Shown: positions 8,127 to 15,422, counted from the first letter of the stretch. The stretch is DNA of 17,258 nucleotides from Bacteroidales bacterium (GCA_017548805.1 JAFYZE010000076.1:1-17258); one strand, 5' to 3'. Made by a program: numbers and translations. Notes: generated by a model from the sequence alone, not told the origin.

Positions 8127-9202
8127 TCGTCCTTGAACCTGTACTCGGTGATGTTGCGTATGCCCGGCATTCCGTAATAGGCATCGACAATATCACCTTT
8201 CAGGTATACGAAACTTCCCAGGATATCCGGGTTGTCCACAAGATTGAGGGCATCCCGGATATCTCCTTTCTGTAGCTGTACCGACAGGCAGGCATCCCTG
8301 TCGGTGACGGAAGAGCGGGATCCGATCAGAATGTTGGTCTGAGACTTGAACGGAGGCGAGAAAGACGCAGAAGATGAAGTCAGGTCCCCTCCCACGATAT
8401 ACCCGCAGACCCACACGTCCTCCTCGCCGGTATTGGCACGGGCCTGGCCTATATTGTATGCATTCTCCCGCTCCGTACCCCTGGAATCGCCCTGTCCTAT
8501 GACATAATCCTCGGCAGACCAGTAGCGTGTCGTATCTATGGCAATGCGTATGCCCTCTGCCGAGGAGGACCCGCCCGACGGCGCGGAAACGTTCAGGACG
8601 AGGATCTCCTGACGCTCGAGGACGCGCGTCAGGAGGGTACCGTCAGTCCCGCCGTCACTGAGTATCAGGGAGACTGCACCGGGATTGAAATAAGCAATCC
8701 TCTTTTCGGCGTAGCTGTAAAGGAGTTTGCCGTCATCACTTTTCAGGATCAGGGAGCCGTTGGGATACGAAGTGAGGAAGTTGGGCGCTATGTTGAGCTT
8801 GACTCCGGCATTCAGCTGCCGGCATATCAGCTCCACGGAACAGTCTCTCCCGGAAGAGACCACCACGACCTGCCGGTCCCCGTACTGGGGAGCAGAGAAC
8901 TTCGGGGCCTTGAATTCGGATGAGACCGCCGAAACGGTGTAACTGCCGGAAGGAAGCGAAAGCGACTCGGGCGAGTCGCCGTACTTGCCGTTGTACAGTT
9001 CCTTCCCTCCGGCATCAAGGATGGTCAGGAGGAAATCGTTGGTATCAGGAATCTCGTGAGAGGCACGGGTACTGAAGAATACGTCTTCAGAGAAATGAAT
9101 AATGAGACGGCCCTGGGACCGTTCTGGAATGAACGCCTCGCATGAAGCCAGGAAGCAAGCGAGGACAAAGACTGCAAACAGCCGGAAACAGGGATTCTTC
9201 AT
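8123..9202 (-). CDS. Lipoprotein with DUF4493-like N-terminal and DUF6359-like C-terminal parts
   Basis: A 359-residue secreted lipoprotein. I chose the ATG at 9202 (MKNPCFRLFAVFVL) because it opens a lipoprotein signal ending in FLASC, with Cys21 lipidated; an ATG at 9208 is nearly equivalent, and the start at 9259 adds residues that do not belong to a signal. The N-terminal half (IPDTNDFLLTILDAGGKELY, then LSLPSGSYTV) resembles the DUF4493 beta-sandwich of Bacteroidales surface and fimbrillin-like lipoproteins. The C-terminal part (EDVWVCGYIVGGDLTSSSAS, then NILIGSRSS, VQLQKGDIRDALNLVDNP, GSFVYLKGDIVDAYYGMPG) resembles DUF6359, which I recall as OB-fold-like. The function of both is unknown. 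The gene is a single unit read from its own -7 box and is convergent with M16. Domain calls come from memory of family patterns. Confidence 0.85.
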   Translation of the reverse strand: MKNPCFRLFAVFVLACFLASCEAFIPERSQGRLIIHFSEDVFFSTRASHEIPDTNDFLLTILDAGGKELYNGKYGDSPESLSLPSGSYTVSAVSSEFKAPKFSAPQYGDRQVVVVSSGRDCSVELICRQLNAGVKLNIAPNFLTSYPNGSLILKSDDGKLLYSYAEKRIAYFNPGAVSLILSDGGTDGTLLTRVLERQEILVLNVSAPSGGSSSAEGIRIAIDTTRYWSAEDYVIGQGDSRGTERENAYNIGQARANTGEEDVWVCGYIVGGDLTSSSASFSPPFKSQTNILIGSRSSVTDRDACLSVQLQKGDIRDALNLVDNPDILGSFVYLKGDIVDAYYGMPGIRNITEYRFKDD

Positions 9203-9228
9203 AGCCATGTATAAGTTTAAGTCCAAGG

Positions 9229-9236
9229 CAAATCTA
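9229..9236 (-). promoter_or_regulatory. Putative -7 box for the DUF4493-like lipoprotein gene
   Basis: The minus strand reads TAGATTTG, a full match to TAnnTTTG, 26 bp before the chosen start at 9202. It lies inside the extended frame that begins at 9259, which supports the shorter start. A TTTG on the minus strand (9261-9264) could be the -33 element, but the 24-bp spacer is long. Confidence 0.45.
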
Positions 9237-9336
9237 TGAAGAATACAGACACGCGGCATACAAAAAGACGATTATCTGCACCTCGCGGAAGAATCTGTAT
9301 GAGACGGTATGTTTTTATAGGCGGCAAAAATTTTCA

Positions 9337-9366
9337 CGGGGCAATCGCATCACTGCGACCGCCCCG
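9337..9366 (+). other. Two-tier RNA hairpin ahead of a short ORF
   Basis: CGGGGC (9337-9342) pairs with GCCCCG (9361-9366), and inside it CGCA (9346-9349) pairs with TGCG (9354-9357). The internal loop is symmetric (AAT/ACC) and the terminal loop is TCAC. No T-run follows on either strand, so it is unlikely to be an intrinsic terminator. It sits 22 bp before the ATG of the 12-codon ORF and so looks like a structured 5' leader, though this rests on the fold alone. Confidence 0.45.
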
Positions 9367-9388
9367 CTACTTAACCTAAACTTAAACT

Positions 9389-9427
9389 ATGAAAAACTTC
9401 GGTGTAAAATTAGTCATTCAAATCTAA
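9389..9427 (+). CDS. Possible 12-residue leader peptide or relic of a gene start
   Basis: The ORF encodes MKNFGVKLVIQI and stops. It has a typical Bacteroidota translation start (AACTTAAACTATGAAAAAC) preceded by a hairpin. The peptide looks like the first residues of a secreted protein before the hydrophobic core, but the reading frame ends at once and what follows is AT-rich. It could be a leader peptide, the surviving 5' end of a deleted gene such as an outer-membrane receptor, or chance. Confidence that it is a functional gene is low. Confidence 0.2.
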   Translation: MKNFGVKLVIQI

Positions 9428-9505
9428 TTCGCAAAGCTTTTCCGAGAAAATTTACACTTTTTCTACTTTTTTTTATCAAAATGGATATATAAAACCATTT
9501 TTTAG

Positions 9506-9524
9506 TACCTTTGAAGTACCTTTG
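9506..9524 (+). promoter_or_regulatory. Two tandem -7 boxes upstream of the Spy-like gene
   Basis: TACCTTTG occurs at 9506-9513 and again at 9517-9524, each within a direct 11-bp repeat AGTACCTTTGA. Both match TAnnTTTG fully. They lie about 115 bp before the ATG at 9638, so the transcript would have a 5' untranslated region of roughly 100 nt. No clear TTTG -33 element is seen upstream. Confidence 0.5.
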
Positions 9525-9585
9525 AGAAAAATAGGGCAGTGTTTTTAAACCTTATTACCACATAGCTGTCAAACATGTCAGATCC

Positions 9586-9601
9586 ACCCATACGGATGGG
9601 T
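9586..9601 (+). other. Small hairpin in the 5' UTR of the Spy-like gene
   Basis: ACCCAT (9586-9591) pairs with ATGGGT (9596-9601) around an ACGG loop, 36 bp before the ATG. It is a modest 6-bp stem that could affect translation or stability of the mRNA. There is no T-run after it. Confidence 0.3.
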
Positions 9602-9637
9602 TGCGTAACAAAAACATAATTTTTAATCCTAAAAATC

Positions 9638-10012
9638 ATGAAGAAATTTTTGATGATTCTTATGGCGGCCGGCATGATGCTCTTCGCAGGTATGTCCTCC
9701 GCCAGCGCACAGGGCCCGGGCGGATTCAGCTTCGATCCCGATGAGATGGCTAAAATGCGCGTCGAGCAGATGAAACAGAGCCTCAAGCTCAATAAGGACC
9801 AGGAGACCAAGCTCACCGCCCTGTTCAAGAAGCAGAGCGAGGAGATGGCCAAGATGTTCGAAGGCGGTGGAATGCCTGACATGAGCAAGATGCAGGAGAA
9901 CATGAAGAAGCAGGACGAGGAGATCAAGAAGATCCTCACCGCTGACCAGTACAAGGCTTACTCCGAGGAGCAGCAGCGTATGAGGGAACAGTTCGGAGGA
10001 GGCGGATTCTAG
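9638..10012 (+). CDS. Small periplasmic Spy/CpxP-like protein
   Basis: A 124-residue secreted protein. A signal peptide (MKKFLMILMAAGMMLFAGM) ends at the cleavage motif ASA before Gln25. The mature part is helical, rich in Met, Lys and Glu, and carries two LTxxQ-like motifs (LKLNKDQETKLTALF and ILTADQYKAY), the mark of the Spy/CpxP fold and its Bacteroidota relatives. Gly-rich stretches flank the helices (GPGGF at the mature N-terminus, FGGGGF at the end). Relatives act as envelope-stress chaperones or sensors in the periplasm; this role is inferred from the motifs only. The gene is monocistronic: its own promoter region lies upstream and a strong terminator lies 31 bp downstream. The chosen ATG follows AAAAATC and gives a complete signal peptide. 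Confidence 0.82.
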   Translation: MKKFLMILMAAGMMLFAGMSSASAQGPGGFSFDPDEMAKMRVEQMKQSLKLNKDQETKLTALFKKQSEEMAKMFEGGGMPDMSKMQENMKKQDEEIKKILTADQYKAYSEEQQRMREQFGGGGF

Positions 10013-10043
10013 TCTTCCGACGAATTGTCTTGACACCTGATAA

Positions 10044-10078
10044 ATCCCCGGAAACATTTGTTTTCGGGGATGTTTTTT
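10044..10078 (+). terminator. Intrinsic terminator of the Spy-like gene
   Basis: ATCCCCGGAAAC (10044-10055) pairs with GTTTTCGGGGAT (10060-10071) around an ATTT loop, a 12-bp stem with one G-U pair. It is followed by G and six T residues (10073-10078). This is the clearest terminator in the window. It argues that the downstream barrel protein gene is transcribed separately. Confidence 0.88.
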
Positions 10079-10150
10079 ACCCGTTTCCATCCGTTTTCGG
10101 AAAATAATGGATATATTAGCACGATTTTGGCCTTTCAGACCGATGTATTG

Positions 10151-11401
10151 ATGAAACGAACGCTTGCCGCCGTCATACTTACGCTCATCGTCGTAACTAC
10201 TTTCGCCCAGGACAAGGTGAAGCACGGATTCAATTCCGTCCCCTACCCTGTGATCGGGTTCAGTGACGACCTCGGCATCCAGTACGGCATCAACTATACG
10301 TTCTTCGACTACGGCGACGGATCCATTTTCCCCAATTACAGGCATAAGGCAGTCGTGGAGCTTTCGCGCTACACGAGGGGCCAGACCGCCATCAAACTTA
10401 CATACCAGTCGGCATATCTCATTCCCGGCATTCGCTTCTCTTCCGCCCTCGCGTACAACATGAACCCGATGTACCATTTTTACGGGTTCAACGGTTCCGC
10501 TACTCCTGTCAACCGTTCGCTGGACCGCAAGAAGGGGGTCGCATTTTATGACATAGACAGGAAGTTCTTCCGTGCCGTGGCGACCTTCCAGGGAAGTATA
10601 TTGGATGAACTGGACTGGGCCGCAGGCGTCAATTTCCTGTCCTACCACATAAGCACCCTCAATCCCAAATACGGGTACGACCCGCAGAATTCCCTTTACA
10701 ACCATTATGTCGAGTCAGGAGTCATCCGTCCTGACGAGGCCGAAGGAGGCAATGTCCTGGAATTCAATGCAGGACTGGTATATGACACCCGTAATGCAAC
10801 CTCTATCCCTTCCAAAGGCATCTGGTCCGAGCTTTACCTGACATACGCCCCCGACCTTTTCGGGACGGGATACCATTATAACCGCATCAGCGCTCACTTC
10901 CGGCACTATGTGGGCATCTTGGACAACGACAGGCTGACCTTCGCATATCATCTGGCGTATCAGGGAATCATCGGAGGAGAGCCTCCATTCTATGTCCTTC
11001 AAAACATCACCTCCCTGGTGGTGAACAAGACGGTCAACGAAGGTCTTGGCAACAAGAATACCATCCGCGGAACGCTATACAACAGGTTCATAGGCAAAAG
11101 CTATGTCTGGGCCAATTTCGAGACCAGGATCAAGCTTTTCAGCTTCATCACCCACAACCAGGCGTTCTATATCGCAACGAACCCCTTCTTCGACTGCGGT
11201 GCCATCGTCACGCCGTTCCGGCTGGGAGCAGAGAGGGGCAGCTCGATGTATCAGGATGCGACCAAGTTCCACGGGAGCTTCGGATCCGGACTCAAACTCG
11301 TGATGAACCGCAACTTCATCATGTCGGTCGAGGTGGCAAGGCCGCTCAACCGTGACGATGGCCGCTTCGGCCTCATCATGGGATCCAACTATCTCTTCTA
11401 G
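10151..11401 (+). CDS. Omp85-superfamily (BamA/TamA-like) outer-membrane barrel without POTRA domains
   Basis: A 416-residue outer-membrane beta-barrel protein. I chose the ATG at 10151 because it gives a clean signal peptide (MKRTLAAVILTLIVVTTFA before QDKV); the in-frame ATG at 10058 lies inside the upstream terminator. The mature chain shows alternating amphipathic strands (for example AVVELSRYTRG, FNAGLVYDTRN), ends in Phe, and has the Omp85 loop-6 style motif IRG (Arg306) in TIRGTLYNRF. It has no POTRA repeats, as in short Bacteroidota surface-antigen-like proteins whose function is poorly known. It may be a pore or an assembly or secretion partner. It is convergent with the helicase gene with only 6 bp between stops, and I found no convincing promoter in the 72 bp after the upstream terminator. 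Confidence 0.8.
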   Translation: MKRTLAAVILTLIVVTTFAQDKVKHGFNSVPYPVIGFSDDLGIQYGINYTFFDYGDGSIFPNYRHKAVVELSRYTRGQTAIKLTYQSAYLIPGIRFSSALAYNMNPMYHFYGFNGSATPVNRSLDRKKGVAFYDIDRKFFRAVATFQGSILDELDWAAGVNFLSYHISTLNPKYGYDPQNSLYNHYVESGVIRPDEAEGGNVLEFNAGLVYDTRNATSIPSKGIWSELYLTYAPDLFGTGYHYNRISAHFRHYVGILDNDRLTFAYHLAYQGIIGGEPPFYVLQNITSLVVNKTVNEGLGNKNTIRGTLYNRFIGKSYVWANFETRIKLFSFITHNQAFYIATNPFFDCGAIVTPFRLGAERGSSMYQDATKFHGSFGSGLKLVMNRNFIMSVEVARPLNRDDGRFGLIMGSNYLF

Positions 11402-11407
11402 AAATGT

Positions 11408-14002
11408 TTAGCCCTTTTGCTCAGGACGCATCTTGGCGTATTTGAGCAGGATGGTCTTGGGCTCCGGATAATCGTCGAAAGCGATTTTGGCCTTGAGCTC
11501 GGGGAATTCTCCCGTAATGTCCAGTATGCGGCCAGGGCCGAAACGATTGTGCTCTATCCTCTGCCCGATACTGAAATCACGCATCGGCGAAGGGACGAAC
11601 GTCGCCTCGTCGTAACGCTGGCTCGGCGCAGTTGGCACCGGGTGCCTGGACGGCACCGACGGAGCAACCGGGCGCGACGGCGCTGAAGGACGCGCAGGGC
11701 GCTGGGCAGGGATATATTTCACGGAAGACGAGCCGCCGTAGCGGTATTGTCCATTTGCGCCGGCATCGCGTCCACCATAGCCGAATGTGCTTCCTGAGGC
11801 CCCGCGACCGAAACGGGAGCCGAAGCCACCGAAACCGAAGCCGTAACCGCCGTCGTCATCGTCGTCCATTTCCCTGTCCGTCAATGGATTGGCCAGGTAT
11901 TTCTGATCGATTTCGCGGATGAAGCGGCTCGGAGAATTGGACTCATGCCGACCGTTGCGCATGCGGGTGGTAGCGAAGGACAGGGCGACCGCCTTCTTGG
12001 CCCGCGTCACCGCCACATAGAAAAGGCGCCGTTCCTCCTCGATCTCGAAGGACGAAGAGAGCATGTTGGCTGAAGGGAAGAGGTTCTCCTCCATTCCGGC
12101 TATATAGACATAGGGGAACTCCAGGCCCTTGGCGGAGTGGGCCGTCATGAGGGCGACCTTGTTGTTGGTATCCTCCTCTTCCGCCATATCCACGTTGCTC
12201 AACAAGGAGATATTCTCCAGGAACTCCCCAAGTGTCACGACAGGGATGATGGCTTCGGGGGTACTGTCCTCCAAAACGTCCTTCGGACCCCCCCCAAGCG
12301 AGCTTGGGTCCCCCCCTCTTACGATGCCGAGGGTGGCACGGTTTTGTAGGGCAGCACCCCCGACAGCCATCTCCTCCAGTTCAGCCAGATACTCGTTCTG
12401 GCGATCCTCGACGAAACCGGCGACGCTGTTGACCAGTTCCTCGACATTGGATGCGCGGGAGATGCCCTCGATGGAGGTATCCGCCTTGAAGAAGGCATAA
12501 AGCCCGGACTTATCGGCTATGCTCCTCGCCATTTCAAACGCATCGGTTGTCCCTGCCTTCGCGGCCAGGGAATTGATCATGTCGCAGAAAGAACGCAGTT
12601 TGGCTGCCGCGGCTACCCGTAGGCCATACTCCTGAAGGTCAGGAGCATAGACGGCCTTGAAGAGCGACACTCCGTGCGCGCGGGCCGCGGCGGCAAGCGC
12701 CTCCATCGAGGTGTCGCCGATGCCACGCGCCGGCTTGTTGACCGCGCGCTTGAACGACTCGTCGTCGTGGGGATTCACCACAAGCTTGAAATATGCCATC
12801 ATATCCCGGATCTCCGCCCTCTCGAAGAAGGAATTGCCGGAATAGATCATGTACGGGATGTTGCGCTTCCTGAGGGCCTCCTCGATAGCGCGCGACTGGG
12901 AATTGGTGCGGTAAAGCACCGCAAAGTCCTCATACTGCGCGCGTTCCTCACGCATCCGGTCCAGTATTCCGCTTGTAATCTGGACGGCTTCCTCCTGCTC
13001 GGTATACGAGCGGATGAGGCGTATCTTCTCGCCCTCCTCCCCTACGGCATAACACTCCTTCGGGATGCGGTTCTCGTTCTTGGCAATCAGCGAATTGGCT
13101 GCGCCAACAATGACTTGGGTGGAACGGTAGTTACGTTCGAGCCTGAAGACCTTGCACTCGGGATAGTCCTTACGGAAACTCAGGATGTTTTCGACCTTGG
13201 CACCGCGGAAAGCATAGATCGACTGCGAGTCGTCCCCGACGACGCAGATGTTGTGGTGCGGTTCAGCCAAACGCTTGAGTATCAAATACTGGGCAAAATT
13301 GGTATCCTGATACTCGTCCACCAGGATATACGAGAAACGGCCCGAAATCTCCTCCAGGGCCTTGGGGTGGTCCCGGAGCAGTATGTTCATGTTCAGCAGG
13401 ATGTCGTCGAAATCCATCACGCCTGAAGCCTTGCAGCGTTCGGCATACCGAGTGAAGATGTCGCAGATCTTCGGCTTCTTGGACCTTGTATCATTCGCCA
13501 CCAGATTTGGGTCGGAGCGGTACTTCTCGGCGGTGACGAGGTTGTTCTTGGCAAGGGAGATGCGCGCTAGCACCTCCCTCGGCTTGTACAACTTGTCATC
13601 AAGGCCGAGGTCCTTCAGGCAGGCCTTGATGGCGCTGATCGAATCGGAGGTGTCGTAGATGGTGAAATCCCGGGGATAACCCAGGTCGGAAGCATACTCC
13701 CTGAGGAAGCGGATGAACACGGAATGGAATGTCCCCATGTACAGGCGGCGGGCCAGTCTCTCCCCCACCATCACGCCTATGCGCTCCTTCATTTCTCCGG
13801 CAGCTTTCTTGGTGAAAGTCAGCGCGAGGATACGGTCCGGCTCGACGCCGAGCGCCAGTATGTGCGCGATCCTGCAGGTCAGCACCCTGGTCTTGCCCGA
13901 CCCTGCGCCTGCGACTATCAGCACCGGTCCTTCCACACAGGCTGCAGCTCTCTTCTGCTCACTGTTCAGCCCCTCTAAGACAGCATTCACTTTGTTCTCC
14001 AT
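11408..14002 (-). CDS. uvrD: UvrD/PcrA-type superfamily 1 DNA helicase with in-frame palindromic insertion
   Basis: An 864-residue ATP-dependent 3'-5' DNA helicase for excision repair and removal of obstacles on DNA. The SF1A motifs are intact: Q motif LNSEQKRAA, Walker A GAGSGKT (32-38), Ia LTFTKKAAGEM, Walker B DEYQD (229-233), III GDDSQSIYAFRGA (256-268), IV RNYRST (290-295), V TAHSAKGLEF (620-629), VI VAVTRAKK (663-670). The C-terminal tail domain (IGQRIEHNRFGPGRI) is joined by a long low-complexity linker rich in Gly/Phe/Arg and then Pro/Ser. Residues 548-582 come from a 105-bp palindromic element and are unlike the family. The start MENKVNAVLEGLNSEQ at 14002 fits the family; the longer frame from 14041 runs through the promoter region. 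Length exceeds the usual 720-780 because of the insert and linker. Confidence 0.93.
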   Translation of the reverse strand: MENKVNAVLEGLNSEQKRAAACVEGPVLIVAGAGSGKTRVLTCRIAHILALGVEPDRILALTFTKKAAGEMKERIGVMVGERLARRLYMGTFHSVFIRFLREYASDLGYPRDFTIYDTSDSISAIKACLKDLGLDDKLYKPREVLARISLAKNNLVTAEKYRSDPNLVANDTRSKKPKICDIFTRYAERCKASGVMDFDDILLNMNILLRDHPKALEEISGRFSYILVDEYQDTNFAQYLILKRLAEPHHNICVVGDDSQSIYAFRGAKVENILSFRKDYPECKVFRLERNYRSTQVIVGAANSLIAKNENRIPKECYAVGEEGEKIRLIRSYTEQEEAVQITSGILDRMREERAQYEDFAVLYRTNSQSRAIEEALRKRNIPYMIYSGNSFFERAEIRDMMAYFKLVVNPHDDESFKRAVNKPARGIGDTSMEALAAAARAHGVSLFKAVYAPDLQEYGLRVAAAAKLRSFCDMINSLAAKAGTTDAFEMARSIADKSGLYAFFKADTSIEGISRASNVEELVNSVAGFVEDRQNEYLAELEEMAVGGAALQNRATLGIVRGGDPSSLGGGPKDVLEDSTPEAIIPVVTLGEFLENISLLSNVDMAEEEDTNNKVALMTAHSAKGLEFPYVYIAGMEENLFPSANMLSSSFEIEEERRLFYVAVTRAKKAVALSFATTRMRNGRHESNSPSRFIREIDQKYLANPLTDREMDDDDDGGYGFGFGGFGSRFGRGASGSTFGYGGRDAGANGQYRYGGSSSVKYIPAQRPARPSAPSRPVAPSVPSRHPVPTAPSQRYDEATFVPSPMRDFSIGQRIEHNRFGPGRILDITGEFPELKAKIAFDDYPEPKTILLKYAKMRPEQKG
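12257..12361. repeat. 105-bp imperfect palindromic element translated inside uvrD
   Basis: The outer arms (12257-12281 and 12335-12361) are inverted repeats. Both start GGGGGT when read inward on opposite strands, continue with a CTGTCC-like segment, and share CAAAAC; about 22 of 27 positions match with two gaps. In the centre CCCAAGC (12293-12299) and GCTTGGG (12302-12308) form a perfect inverted repeat around GA, flanked by C-runs. The length is exactly 35 codons, with no stop in the uvrD frame, encoding residues 548-582 (starting GGAALQNRATLGIV). No open frame for a transposase and no clear target-site duplication are visible. This looks like a non-autonomous interspersed palindrome of REP, MITE or RPE type. 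Confidence 0.72.
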
Positions 14003-14010
14003 AATTACCA

Positions 14011-14018
14011 CAAAATTA
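14011..14018 (-). promoter_or_regulatory. Putative -7 box of uvrD
   Basis: The minus strand reads TAATTTTG, a match to TAnnTTTG, only 8 bp before the uvrD ATG at 14002. If it is used, the mRNA would be almost leaderless. No -33 TTTG is seen at the expected distance. Confidence 0.35.
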
Positions 14019-14030
14019 CTAAAAAATACG

Positions 14031-14038
14031 TATCTTCG
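14031..14038 (+). promoter_or_regulatory. Putative -7 box of the nqr operon
   Basis: TATCTTCG matches TAnnTTTG with one mismatch and lies 37 bp before the nqrA ATG. It is 12 bp from the opposing uvrD -7 box, so the two divergent promoters would overlap. Confidence 0.4.
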
Positions 14039-14075
14039 CATCGCATTCTGTAAATACTCAAACTAGTTACTCATA

Positions 14076-15422
14076 ATGTCAAACAACATCGTTTTGAAAA
14101 AAGGCCTGAACATCCCCCTGGCGGGTGTTCCGGCCCTCTCAGTCAAGAGAACGATATTGCCGGACACCGTCGCCGTACAGCCTTCGGACTTCAAGGGTCT
14201 CAACGCGAGACTCCTCGTCCGCGAGGGCGACAAGGTGCTGACAGGATCGCCCGTCCTGGCTGACAAGAAGAATCCCGATGTCCTCGTCACATCGCCGGTC
14301 AGCGGCACCGTGAAAGAGGTCGTCCGCGGAGACAAAAGAAAGCTTCTTGCGGTGCTCGTCAAAGCGGACGGAGAGCAGGAATACCTGGACTTCGGCGCAT
14401 CCAAGGGCGACCTGACCTGCGAGGAGGTAAAGGACAAGCTCCTGAAGAGCGGACTCTGGGCGGCATTCGTACAGCGTCCTTATGGCATCATCGCCGATCC
14501 GGCCGCCAATCCCAAGGCGATTTTCGTTTCAGCCTTCAGCACTGCTCCCCTCGCCGCCGACACGGAGTTCACCCTCGGCAATGAGGTTTCCGCGATCCAG
14601 GCCGGCGTCAGCGCTCTCGCCAAACTCGCCAAGGTCCACGTGTCCGTGAAGTCCGCGGACTCCGCCTTCGCGAAGCTCAACGACGCCGAGATCCATGTTT
14701 TCAAGGGCAAGCATCCCGCCGGCAACGTCGGAGTGCAGATCTCCAACATCTGCCCCATCCGCAAGGACGAGACCGTGTGGACTGTATCCTTGGCACTTCT
14801 CGCTGCCATCGGCCGCCTGTTCACCACAGGACGTTATGACGTCCGCCGCAAGGTCGCCATCGGCGGTCCTGCAGTGAACGGTCCCGCGTACGTCGACACC
14901 CTTCCGGGCATCCCGATGTCCGCGCTGAAGGAGTACTACGTCGACGCCGACGGCGTCCGCATCATCAGCGGAGACGTCCTCAGCGGCAGGAACGCCGGAG
15001 AGAACGGCTACCTCGGATTCTACGACACCCAGGTCACCGTCCTCAAGGAAGGCACCGAGCCCGAGCTTCTCGGCTGGGCCCGTCCGTTCCGCTTCAACCA
15101 GTACAGCGCCGACCACAGCTACTTCAACTGGTGCCTCGGCCGCCTGGACAAGGAAGTCGCGATGGACACCAACCTCCATGGAGGCCCCCGCGCATTCGTC
15201 ATGCCCGACTCCTACTATGCAAAGCATCTTCCGATGGACATCTATCCACTGTATCTCGTCAAGGCCTGCCTCGCCGGAGACATTGACAACATGGAGAAGT
15301 TCGGCATCTACGAAGTGCTTCCCGAAGATTTCGCCCTGGTCGAGTTCATGGACCCGTCCAAGAACTATGTGCAGGATATCATCCAGAACGGCATCGACCT
15401 GATGCTCAAGGAAATGGCTTAA
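14076..15422 (+). CDS. nqrA: Na+-translocating NADH:quinone oxidoreductase subunit A
   Basis: A 448-residue NqrA, the cytoplasmic cofactor-free subunit of the Na+-NQR complex, linked to quinone binding. The family signature is plain: an N-terminal barrel-sandwich segment (LKKGLNIPLAGVP, then REGDKVLTGSPVL and VTSPVSGTVKEVVRG), the central VQRPYGIIADP and KHPAGNVGVQISNICPI, and the late GWARPFRFNQYSADHSYF. Length is normal. There is no signal peptide or membrane helix. It is the first gene of an operon in the standard order A, B, C; nqrB begins 10 bp after the stop. The complex couples NADH oxidation to Na+ export, which here could supply the sodium gradient for symporters such as the GPH transporter (inference). 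Confidence 0.97.
   Translation: MSNNIVLKKGLNIPLAGVPALSVKRTILPDTVAVQPSDFKGLNARLLVREGDKVLTGSPVLADKKNPDVLVTSPVSGTVKEVVRGDKRKLLAVLVKADGEQEYLDFGASKGDLTCEEVKDKLLKSGLWAAFVQRPYGIIADPAANPKAIFVSAFSTAPLAADTEFTLGNEVSAIQAGVSALAKLAKVHVSVKSADSAFAKLNDAEIHVFKGKHPAGNVGVQISNICPIRKDETVWTVSLALLAAIGRLFTTGRYDVRRKVAIGGPAVNGPAYVDTLPGIPMSALKEYYVDADGVRIISGDVLSGRNAGENGYLGFYDTQVTVLKEGTEPELLGWARPFRFNQYSADHSYFNWCLGRLDKEVAMDTNLHGGPRAFVMPDSYYAKHLPMDIYPLYLVKACLAGDIDNMEKFGIYEVLPEDFALVEFMDPSKNYVQDIIQNGIDLMLKEMA

Larger units (their letters stand above)
9203..9637. other. 435-bp AT-rich intergenic region between divergent genes
   Basis: This region separates the minus-strand lipoprotein from the plus-strand Spy-like gene. It holds, in order: the lipoprotein promoter, a GC-rich two-tier hairpin (9337-9366), an A-rich leader with a 12-codon ORF (9389-9427), a very AT-rich stretch with poly-T runs (about 9428-9503), two tandem -7 boxes (9506-9524) and a small hairpin (9586-9601). 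I see no tRNA, no CRISPR repeats and no longer coding frame with a plausible start. Confidence 0.7.

Noticed and set aside
9203..9259. N-terminal extension of the lipoprotein gene to 9259
   Set aside because: It adds a non-signal stretch and covers the likely -7 box; the ATG at 9202 gives a proper lipoprotein signal.
10058..10150. Upstream in-frame start of the outer-membrane barrel gene
   Set aside because: The ATG at 10058 lies inside the terminator hairpin of the preceding gene and would place 31 residues before a perfect signal peptide that starts at 10151.
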